From the NCBI GenBank assembly GCA_902587085.1, contig CACIJX010000005.1:1-32054 (forward strand): DNA of 32,054 bases, in the 5' to 3' direction. Below, piece by piece: positions 9,190 through 15,313 of this stretch. This DNA is from an uncultured Pelagibacteraceae bacterium. Lineage in GTDB: Bacteria > Pseudomonadota > Alphaproteobacteria > Pelagibacterales > Pelagibacteraceae. The notes beneath the pieces were generated by a model. That model was not told where the DNA came from, did not search any database, and saw only the letters and a list, made by a program, of their open reading frames with translations. The stretch's first letter is position 1. Each line of letters opens with the position of its first letter. Position numbers and translations under genes: made by a program.

Positions 9190-9523
9190 CGTTAACAGGA
9201 ATATTTTTTAGTTCAAATGGTTTTATACCCTCTACACATGCTATATTAATACCGTAAATTCTAGGATCAATTCTTGGTCTATTATGAGTATGAATCCCGC
9301 AAACAGAACAAAAATAATGTTTTGCTGTTTTTGAGTGGAATTGGTATAGCTTTAGAATATTTTCCCCTTTAACAATTTTAAAATCGTCTGGACCTATAAC
9401 TCCTATTATATAGCCCTTTCTTTTACAAATAGAGCAATTGCACCTCATAATCTTTTTAAAACCTTTTTCTGAAATTTTAACTTCAGCCTCTACTCCTCCG
9501 CAGTGACATGTTAATTTAGCCAT
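9158..9523 (-). CDS. GFA / CENP-V family zinc-binding protein
   Basis: Small protein of the glutathione-dependent formaldehyde-activating (GFA) fold, 121 aa. Zinc-ligand cysteines are in the usual layout: C6 and C8 (TCHCGG), C28, C30 and C33 (CNCSICKRKG), C72 and C75 (CSVCGIHTHN). Members bind structural and catalytic zinc and are proposed carbon-sulfur lyases acting on glutathione adducts; most, like this one, have no proven substrate. It overlaps the kinase start by 14-32 nt, indicating cotranscription. A role in formaldehyde or glutathione-adduct handling is inferred only from the family. Confidence 0.85.
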   Translation of the reverse strand: MAKLTCHCGGVEAEVKISEKGFKKIMRCNCSICKRKGYIIGVIGPDDFKIVKGENILKLYQFHSKTAKHYFCSVCGIHTHNRPRIDPRIYGINIACVEGIKPFELKNIPVNDGENHPHDKK

Positions 9524-9544
9524 AACTTATCCTCTCATTAACTT

Positions 9545-9616
9545 TTAAAGATATCCACATTTATTACATGTTTTAATTGGATGTTCACGTTTTGATTCAC
9601 TTATGATTCTAATTCA
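9545..9616 (-). other. Possible remnant of a small zinc-ribbon-like ORF
   Basis: Between the glycosyltransferase stop and the GFA start the minus strand has a short frame reading IRIISESKREHPIKTCNKCG followed by YL and a stop. The CNKCGY pair looks like half of a zinc ribbon. There is no start codon in frame; a nearby ATG (at about 9622) is in another frame and stops after four codons. I do not recognise the protein. It could be a decayed gene tail, a frameshifted micro-protein or chance. Confidence 0.25.
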
Positions 9617-9624
9617 GACTCATT

Positions 9625-10512
9625 TTACAACCTAATAGTGTGTATATTAATAATATTTTCAATACGTTTTAAGGAATTTTCTAAATCTTTTAAATTTTCT
9701 CTGCTCGAGGTAATAAAAATTAAAGTACAAAAAATAGCAATTAAAAAATTTATGATCATAAAAATATTATTGTTGTCTATTTTGAGAAAAACGAAACTAA
9801 ATACCATTATCATTAATAAAGACCTAAATAAGACCTGATACTTAAAAGTGGATATTATTGAAAGAGAATGAATTATAAGACCTTTCAGTGGCATTTTTGA
9901 AGGTCCAAAATATCTATACCCCCTCACAGTAGGTATACTATGAAGATTAGGTATATGTTTTTTTGCTGATCCAGCAAAATTACTCCATAAGCTTTTCTTA
10001 GATGATAATAATAATACATCATTTTTTGTTAAACAGCTGTAGTGACCAAAATTCATATTTTTGCCAGCAAAAATTAAAGTAATTAATTTATGTAATTTAT
10101 AAAGAATTGTAAAAACAGTTCCCTCTGTTCTTTTTTTTCTAGTAGCGACTACTGAAACATTTTTCTTTTCCAATACATTTTTTATAATTGATGGTAAATC
10201 ATCTGGATTATCTTCGCCATCACCGTCCATTAATAAAAGGTAATCAAAGTCTTTTTTTTCAGCCAAATACTTTATTCCAGTTGCGTTACACCTTGTGTGA
10301 CCTTGATTTTCCTTAATATTAATCAAATCAATAGATTTTATTTTTTTAAAATTAAATGAAGGTTTAGGCATTTTTTCAGTAGAACAATCGTTTACTATCA
10401 ATATAGAGAAATCCGCATCAAATATTGTAATATTTTTATCTATATTATCTAATAATTTGAAAAGTGACTTCCAGTCATTATAGCAAGGTATTAAAATTTT
10501 AAATTTTATCAT
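9625..10512 (-). CDS. Family 2 glycosyltransferase with C-terminal membrane segments
   Basis: Inverting GT-A glycosyltransferase of 295 aa. The N-terminal fold starts KILIPCYND, with VNDCSTE (40-46) and the metal-binding DGDGEDNPDD with D96 and D98. After the catalytic domain come two predicted transmembrane helices (about 225-243 and 250-270), so it acts at the inner membrane, perhaps moving a sugar onto a polyprenyl phosphate carrier like DPM/ArnC-type enzymes. It overlaps the upstream GT39 gene by 4 nt, and the pair fits a carrier-lipid sugar system: GT2 makes the lipid-linked donor, GT39 transfers it outside. The substrate cannot be told from sequence. Confidence 0.85.
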   Translation of the reverse strand: MIKFKILIPCYNDWKSLFKLLDNIDKNITIFDADFSILIVNDCSTEKMPKPSFNFKKIKSIDLINIKENQGHTRCNATGIKYLAEKKDFDYLLLMDGDGEDNPDDLPSIIKNVLEKKNVSVVATRKKRTEGTVFTILYKLHKLITLIFAGKNMNFGHYSCLTKNDVLLLSSKKSLWSNFAGSAKKHIPNLHSIPTVRGYRYFGPSKMPLKGLIIHSLSIISTFKYQVLFRSLLMIMVFSFVFLKIDNNNIFMIINFLIAIFCTLIFITSSRENLKDLENSLKRIENIINIHTIRL

Positions 10513-11807
10513 TCTAAATCTCTTACCTCAAATTCAATCATGGAGTCTTGAGCAATTATTTGTACTTTATTCATGTAAATAATTTCACACCCATATTTAG
10601 GTCTAGGTTTTAAATGATAGCATAAATTTCCTGCAAACCATTCGTTTCCGATGATTTTATTTATTTCTTTGATGCCTTTCTGTTCTAAATATTTTTTTAC
10701 TTTTATAGAAACCTCTTTTCCAGGATAATCTGTTCTTTTATCTATTTGAGATACTGAAATATAAGCATAAGCGAACGGTGAGAAAAAAAATAATATTATA
10801 AAAATTGATAAAAAACTCTTAATTTTATTTAAGTATATCTGAGACTTAAAGATATAAATTATCAAAGTCCCAAAAGTTAAATAAAAAGGAGTCATCCACA
10901 TAGTTCTAATTTTTACTCCCATTATCATCGATGTTAATAGCATAAAAAATACAGGAGCTATAGTTGTTAAAATTAGGAAAACTAATTTTTTATCTTTAAA
11001 ATTAATTTTAGGTTTTATTTTTTTTAAAAGAAAAAAAGACATTAAAAGAAAGGGAAACAAGAGACCAATTTGTTTTCCTAAAAAAATTAATGGATAAATT
11101 AAATGATCTACAAACCCCTCTGTCCCACCAGTTCTTTGCAGGCCGTAAGTAATGGTAATGTAATTATTTTCATTTAACCAAATTAAATGAGGTAATAAAA
11201 TTAATAACGTTATTGGTCCGGCAATAAAATAATGCGAAAATTTAATACCCTTCTTTAAGAAATATAAAAAAACAAGTTTTACTCCAATGATTAAATAAAT
11301 AAAAAGATATTTTGATAAAATTCCTAAACCAGCAAACAAACCTAAAAATACATAGTCAATTCCTTTATCATATCTAATGCACCTCCAAGTATAATAAATG
11401 GTTAAACTCCAAAAAGGTAATTGAGCAACATTTACGTTAAATTCTGGTGTCGTAAAGTTATAAAAATAAATACCTTCAAGTAAAAGCACTGATAAAAAAG
11501 CGAGATTTTTATTATTAAAAATTTCTTCAGAAAATTTGTAAACTGCAAAAAAAGCTATTACTACAAAAACTTGACTTAATAAATAATAAGCCCAATCTTG
11601 ACTTCCAAAAATTTGGTAAAATATTTCTACAGCAAAGGCGCTAAATGGTGGATGTTTATTAAAACCCCAATCCAAATTACTTCCCCATGCTAATGCCTCG
11701 ATAGTATCAAGTGGTAAATTTTTATTTGTTAAAGAAGGAATTAAAGTCCATATCAACAAATGACCTAATAAAAACGTGTAGAGTATTTTTGAGTTGTATT
11801 TATTCAT
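10509..11807 (-). CDS. GT39/ArnT-like polytopic membrane glycosyltransferase
   Basis: 432-aa protein with roughly ten transmembrane helices. The first periplasmic loop contains LPLDTIEALAWG, with the acidic pair D34 and E37, followed by NKHPPFSA; this is the PMT/ArnT (GT-C) active-site region that uses polyprenyl-phosphate sugars. A soluble C-terminal tail follows the last helix, as in relatives. It probably transfers a sugar to lipid A, another envelope glycan or a protein on the outer face of the inner membrane. First gene of a GT39-GT2 pair with a 4-nt overlap, divergent from dksA. The target is unknown. Confidence 0.8.
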   Translation of the reverse strand: MNKYNSKILYTFLLGHLLIWTLIPSLTNKNLPLDTIEALAWGSNLDWGFNKHPPFSAFAVEIFYQIFGSQDWAYYLLSQVFVVIAFFAVYKFSEEIFNNKNLAFLSVLLLEGIYFYNFTTPEFNVNVAQLPFWSLTIYYTWRCIRYDKGIDYVFLGLFAGLGILSKYLFIYLIIGVKLVFLYFLKKGIKFSHYFIAGPITLLILLPHLIWLNENNYITITYGLQRTGGTEGFVDHLIYPLIFLGKQIGLLFPFLLMSFFLLKKIKPKINFKDKKLVFLILTTIAPVFFMLLTSMIMGVKIRTMWMTPFYLTFGTLIIYIFKSQIYLNKIKSFLSIFIILFFFSPFAYAYISVSQIDKRTDYPGKEVSIKVKKYLEQKGIKEINKIIGNEWFAGNLCYHLKPRPKYGCEIIYMNKVQIIAQDSMIEFEVRDLE

Positions 11808-11839
11808 AAAAAATACACATAATAATAATTTAAATTATA

Positions 11840-11867
11840 TTGACACGAATATAAACGTTTATATACT
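11840..11867 (+). promoter_or_regulatory. dksA promoter containing a 16-bp palindrome
   Basis: TTGACA (11840-11845) and TATACT (11862-11867), spaced 16 bp, form a near-consensus sigma70 promoter pointing at dksA, with a start near 11874 and a leader of only about 9 nt. The spacer and the first bases of the -10 hold a perfect palindrome, ATATAAACGTTTATAT (11849-11864), a classic repressor position. A TATAAT on the opposite strand (11839-11834) may serve the divergent GT39 gene, so one bound protein could affect both. The sequence elements are seen; regulation is inferred. Confidence 0.65.
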
Positions 11868-11882
11868 GCCTCAATTTAAAAG

Positions 11883-12302
11883 ATGGTTAAAAAGTCAGTT
11901 AAAAAATACGTTCCGAACAGTAAAGAGAAGTATATGTGTGCAAAACACAAAAAATATTTTACTGAAAGATTAACTTCTTGGAGAAAAGAAATCATTAAAT
12001 CAAATAATGAGAGTGTAATTTTGGCAAACATCGATGATAACGTTTCATCTGCTGATATAGTTGATCAAGCATCTTCTCAAACAGAAAAGACAGTTGAATT
12101 AAGATCATCAAACAGAAGAAGAAAGTTAGTGAATAAAATTGACCAAGCCCTTAATAAAATAAAAGATGGAACTTATGGTTATTGTGAGGAAACGGGTGAA
12201 CCAATTGGATTAAAAAGATTAATGGCTAGACCAATAGCTACACTAAGTATTGAGGCTCAGGAAAGACATGAAAAAGAAGAAAAAATTTACGTGGATAGTT
12301 AA
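11883..12302 (+). CDS. dksA: DksA-type RNA polymerase secondary-channel regulator lacking the zinc finger cysteines
   Basis: Works with ppGpp at RNA polymerase in the stringent response. The coiled-coil tip has the required acid motif D58-x2-D61-x-A63 (DIVDQA), followed by the helix NRRRKLVNKIDQALNKIKDG and the globular end YGYCEETGEPIGLKRL-ARPIA. Of the four zinc cysteines in E. coli DksA only the first is kept (C101); the others are T104, S122 and A125. This cysteine-poor form is, as I recall, usual in alphaproteobacteria, so the protein is probably functional without zinc. 139 aa. Its stop shares TTAA with the stop of the convergent GST gene. Confidence 0.93.
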   Translation: MVKKSVKKYVPNSKEKYMCAKHKKYFTERLTSWRKEIIKSNNESVILANIDDNVSSADIVDQASSQTEKTVELRSSNRRRKLVNKIDQALNKIKDGTYGYCEETGEPIGLKRLMARPIATLSIEAQERHEKEEKIYVDS

Positions 12303-12922
12303 ACTTGAGGGATTTTTTCATCCCTTTTTAAAATGTCAAAACCTTTAATTACAGCTTCTCTATTAGAAATTTCTTTATACCACCTGGATAAATTTTTAAA
12401 ATTTTTTAAGCCTATATCGTGCCACTCATGTCTTGCTATCCATGGAAAAGTAGCAATATCTGCTATTGAATAATCTACGGCTAAAAACTGATTTTTTTCT
12501 AATCTTTCGTCTAAATCTTTATATATAGTTTTTGCGATTTTAAAGTATCTGTCTTCACCCCACTCACTTTTACCTGGATTGTAATGATGGAATTGATGGT
12601 GTTGGCCAAGCATAGGTCCAACGTATGCCATCTGACCCATTAACCATTGATTAATTAAATTTTTATTTTTTTCAGGATAAAATTTTCCACTTTTTTCACC
12701 TAGGTACATCAATATTGCACCTGACTCAAATATTGAAATATTTTTGTCGTGATCTATTATTACTGGAATTTTACTGAATGGACTAATAGCTCTAAATTTT
12801 GGTTCAAACTGTGCACCTTTATTAATATTTACTTTTGTTACTTTATATCTGAATTTAATCTCCTCCAACATTATTGAAATTTTTTTTCCGTTTGGAGTAT
12901 TGGCTGTAAGTATTTCTATCAC
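12299..12922 (-). CDS. Glutathione S-transferase, YfcG/Ure2-like
   Basis: 207-aa GST. The thioredoxin-like N-terminal domain starts EILTANTPNGKKISIMLEE; the T-x-N-G-K pattern is that of the Nu-class (YfcG/YghU/Ure2p) enzymes. SKIPVI carries the cis-proline and FESGAILMYL the glutathione-binding E-S pair. The helical C-terminal domain contains FLAVDYSIADIATFPW, the N-capping box. Members often act as disulfide-bond reductases. It overlaps the ferredoxin reductase end by 4 nt, so it is last in ferredoxin-reductase-GST, suggesting a redox or detoxification role. Confidence 0.9.
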   Translation of the reverse strand: MIEILTANTPNGKKISIMLEEIKFRYKVTKVNINKGAQFEPKFRAISPFSKIPVIIDHDKNISIFESGAILMYLGEKSGKFYPEKNKNLINQWLMGQMAYVGPMLGQHHQFHHYNPGKSEWGEDRYFKIAKTIYKDLDERLEKNQFLAVDYSIADIATFPWIARHEWHDIGLKNFKNLSRWYKEISNREAVIKGFDILKRDEKIPQV

Positions 12923-13929
12923 TTATTTTTAATTCCTAAACGTGCCTGTATATCTTTAGAGGAAGTAGTGAATTCAAAACGGTATTTTTCATTTGGTCTC
13001 GCTCTTTTGAAACATTCAACTGATGCCAACGCACCTTCGTGAAACCCGGATAAAATTAGTTTTAGTTTTCCTGGATATGAGCAAATATCGCCTATAGCAA
13101 AAATACCTTTTTTATTTGTCTCAAAATTTTCAGTATTAACTTTAATAGTTTTTTTATCCATGTTTAAACCCCACTCGCTAATTGGTCCGAGTTTCATTAT
13201 CAAACCAAAAAAACTTAATATATAGTCGGTTTGAATATCTATCTCTTTGCCGTCATTACTTTTAAGACCTATCGACTTAATATTATTATCGCCTTTAATT
13301 GAAGAGAGTTGATACTTAGTTTTTATATCCACTTTTCCTTCTTTTTGAATTTCACTAAGTGTATGTGGGGCACCTCTAAATTCATCTCTTCTATGAATAA
13401 GTGTTACTTTAGCAACTTTTGATAATTCTAATGCCCAATCTAATGCAGAATCACCGCCACCAAAAATTGAAATTTTTTTGTCTCTAAATTTTTTTTTATC
13501 TGATACGGAATAAAAAATATTTTTACCCTCATATTTTTCAGCATCTTTTACTGATAGTTTTCTTGGTTCAAAAGATCCCACACCTCCAGCAATAATTATG
13601 TTAGGAGAAGTAAAAACTTTATTTTGACTAGTTTTAACCACCCAGTTATTTCCCTCATTTTTTATTTCTTGTACTCTTTCATTAAAATGAAAATTTGTTT
13701 TAAATGGTTTTATTTGTTCAAGTAAATTTTTGGTTAGTTCTTCACCTGTGCACTGAGGTATTCCTGCAATATCATAAATTGGCTTATCTGGATAAAGCTC
13801 AATACATTGCCCCCCAGCTCTATCTAAATTATCAATGACCTCTGACTTTAATCCTTTGATTCCTAATTGATGAACAGCAAATAATCCTACTGGTCCTGCT
13901 CCTATAATTACAACATCTGTTTTAATCAT
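12919..13929 (-). CDS. Thioredoxin-reductase-like ferredoxin-NADP reductase (FNR type 2)
   Basis: Flavoprotein moving electrons between NADPH and ferredoxin. The FAD-binding GAGPVG is at 10-15, the AGGQCIELYPDK-PIYDIAG block at 38-56, and the NADPH-binding GGGDSA at 157-162. The FAD end motif GDICSYPG comes near the C-terminus. The CxxC of true thioredoxin reductases is absent from the NADPH domain, which places it with YumC-like FNRs; it may be annotated as thioredoxin reductase elsewhere. 336 aa. The ferredoxin gene ends 2 nt upstream of its start, an obvious partner. Confidence 0.92.
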   Translation of the reverse strand: MIKTDVVIIGAGPVGLFAVHQLGIKGLKSEVIDNLDRAGGQCIELYPDKPIYDIAGIPQCTGEELTKNLLEQIKPFKTNFHFNERVQEIKNEGNNWVVKTSQNKVFTSPNIIIAGGVGSFEPRKLSVKDAEKYEGKNIFYSVSDKKKFRDKKISIFGGGDSALDWALELSKVAKVTLIHRRDEFRGAPHTLSEIQKEGKVDIKTKYQLSSIKGDNNIKSIGLKSNDGKEIDIQTDYILSFFGLIMKLGPISEWGLNMDKKTIKVNTENFETNKKGIFAIGDICSYPGKLKLILSGFHEGALASVECFKRARPNEKYRFEFTTSSKDIQARLGIKNK

Positions 13930-13931
13930 TT

Positions 13932-14252
13932 TTATACTTGCTTGGATGGCGTGGTAACAACCAATCCATCTAATTCATCAGAGACAATTAATTGACAACT
14001 TAATCTACTATTTTTTTTTGGTTCAAATGCCATATCAATCATATCTTGCTCTCCAGGTTCAATTTTAGATAATTTATTTAACCATTCTTCTTTGACATAA
14101 ACGTGGCAAGTAGCACATGCCATTCCGCCACCGCAGTCAGCATCAATACCTACGATACTATTTTGAATGGCCCCTTCCATTACTGAAAGACCTTTTTCAA
14201 CTTCTATAGTTTTTTTATTACCTGATGAGTCTATATAAGTAATTTTAGGCAT
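13932..14252 (-). CDS. fdx: 2Fe-2S ferredoxin, adrenodoxin type
   Basis: 106-aa electron carrier. The cluster ligands are C40, C46, C49 and C86 in the adrenodoxin pattern C-x5-C-x2-C...C (DADCGGGMACATCHVYV and SRLSCQLIV). Normal length. First gene of fdx-FNR-GST, lying just beyond the proteorhodopsin terminator. The space before the ATG is very short: TATATT at 14264-14259 is a possible -10, which would give a leaderless message; otherwise the gene depends on readthrough. The housekeeping Fe-S assembly ferredoxin has the same architecture, but the neighbouring reductase favours a general NADPH-linked carrier. Confidence 0.93.
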   Translation of the reverse strand: MPKITYIDSSGNKKTIEVEKGLSVMEGAIQNSIVGIDADCGGGMACATCHVYVKEEWLNKLSKIEPGEQDMIDMAFEPKKNSRLSCQLIVSDELDGLVVTTPSKQV

Positions 14253-14269
14253 TTGATTAATATAGGTAC

Positions 14270-14308
14270 AAAAAAAAATAGGGCAAGTTATAAAACTCGC
14301 CCTATTTT
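14270..14308 (-). terminator. Intrinsic terminator of proteorhodopsin
   Basis: On the minus strand a 15-bp stem (14308-14294 with 14289-14275) with a 4-nt loop begins 19 nt after the proteorhodopsin stop and runs into nine T (14278-14270). One pair is A/C on the plus strand but becomes G-U in the minus-strand RNA, so the structure is complete only in the proteorhodopsin direction. Confidence 0.9.
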
Positions 14309-14327
14309 AAATAATTAGCTTTTTATA

Positions 14328-15098
14328 CTATCTTTTAGCTAAAGAAGTGTTCTGCATAGCAGCAGCCCAGATAACTAGACCAAATGCTAATTTGTTTACG
14401 AAGTCAGCTAAGTTATAGATGATGTTCAATGTGTTTGAATCAATTCCTCCAGCTAGATAACCGAATACGTAACCTAGTGGGTAAATTGCCCAACCAATTG
14501 TAACTATCATTCTCATAGCTCCAAAAGCAGTGGCTACAGCTTTGTTGCCACCTTTTGACGCTGCTCTTCCAGCTTCTCCAGAAAAGATTTCAAATAGAAT
14601 GTATATCCAGCCTGCCATTCCAATTATGAAACCAACAAACTCTTGGATATAACCGGCTTCACCTAAATATCCACCGACTAACATCACTATTGAAGCTATT
14701 AGTAATCTCCAGAACATTGAAGTCGGAACTTTTCTAATAGCAGCTAAGATTAGATAGAATTCAACTATTTGAAGTGGGACAGTAATTAACCAATCTATAT
14801 ATCTGTATACAGTTGGAGTTTCACCTGTGCTCACCCAAATGTCTCGCATGTAAACGTAGTGAACAAATGCAACAAACTGAATTAGTCCAGCAACTGTTAC
14901 TGATGTTCTCCACGATGCAGCAACTGTATTTCTTTCTAAAAAGAAAAATACAGCACCTGCTAACATACCCATAGATGCTAACCAAAACGTAATTCCTACG
15001 AAATCGTTAGTAGCTAAGTAAGCAGTAGCAGCGTTAGCTGAGCTCGTTACGCCTATAAAGGCTAGAGCAGCTAGTGCAATCATACCTAGTTTTTTCAT
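14328..15098 (-). CDS. Proteorhodopsin, blue-tuned light-driven proton pump
   Basis: Seven-helix retinal protein of 256 aa, preceded by a signal peptide cut near ANA (residue 23). The proton acceptor is D102 in RYIDWLITVPLQIVEF, the proton donor E113, the counterion-coupled histidine H80, and the retinal Schiff-base lysine K236 in FVNKLAFGL. These equal D97, E108, H75 and K231 of the first described proteorhodopsin (+5 offset), so it should pump protons. The spectral-tuning position 105 is Q110 here, the blue-absorbing state typical of open-ocean forms. A strong GGGAGG (15109-15104) sits 5 nt before the ATG. It has its own leader and terminator, so it is probably monocistronic and highly expressed. 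No retinal synthesis genes are in the window. Confidence 0.98.
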   Translation of the reverse strand: MKKLGMIALAALAFIGVTSSANAATAYLATNDFVGITFWLASMGMLAGAVFFFLERNTVAASWRTSVTVAGLIQFVAFVHYVYMRDIWVSTGETPTVYRYIDWLITVPLQIVEFYLILAAIRKVPTSMFWRLLIASIVMLVGGYLGEAGYIQEFVGFIIGMAGWIYILFEIFSGEAGRAASKGGNKAVATAFGAMRMIVTIGWAIYPLGYVFGYLAGGIDSNTLNIIYNLADFVNKLAFGLVIWAAAMQNTSLAKR

Positions 15099-15198
15099 GA
15101 AAACCTCCCTTTCGTTTAGTTTTCGTTTAGTTTAAATTTAAACCGTCCGAAGACAGAGTATCTCCCTCTCTCTTAGAACATGGGTGGGACGGTACCCA
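15099..15198 (-). promoter_or_regulatory. Structured 5' leader of proteorhodopsin
   Basis: In minus-strand order: a hairpin TGGGT/ACCCA (15198-15194 with 15185-15181); its 8-nt loop contains ACCGTCC (15193-15187), which can pair with GGACGGT (15148-15142); then a palindrome GTTTAAATTTAAAC (15143-15130), a tandem 11-bp repeat ACTAAACGAAA x2 (15131-15110), GGGAGG and the ATG. The hairpin and the 7-bp long-range pairing would be either a pseudoknot or alternatives. The purine-rich stretch between them is unusual for this AT-rich DNA. The pairings are visible; a regulatory role is inferred. I see no convincing -35/-10 upstream. Confidence 0.5.
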
Positions 15199-15248
15199 AA
15201 AAGAAAGTTAATTTGAAGCTTTTTCTTTAATAAAAAGTGTTGATTTTA

Positions 15249-15278
15249 TTGACTTTTTTGTTTTTTTTTGGGGATAAT
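15249..15278 (+). promoter_or_regulatory. prpE sigma70 promoter
   Basis: TTGACT (15249-15254) and GATAAT (15273-15278) with an 18-bp spacer made almost entirely of T. The start would be near 15285, giving a leader of about 29 nt that contains GGGAG (15301-15305) at 8 nt before the TTG start. It is divergent from the proteorhodopsin leader. Confidence 0.65.
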
Positions 15279-15313
15279 AGTGATTAAAATGGGTTTAATA
15301 GGGAGTATCTGAT

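Noticed and set aside
12919-13929. Thioredoxin reductase
   Set aside because: The NADPH domain lacks the CxxC redox pair, and a ferredoxin gene is the immediate partner.
15110-15131. Tandem TTTCGTTTAGT repeat as a CRISPR or integration site
   Set aside because: Only two units without spacers, located in an mRNA leader; no cas or integrase gene nearby.
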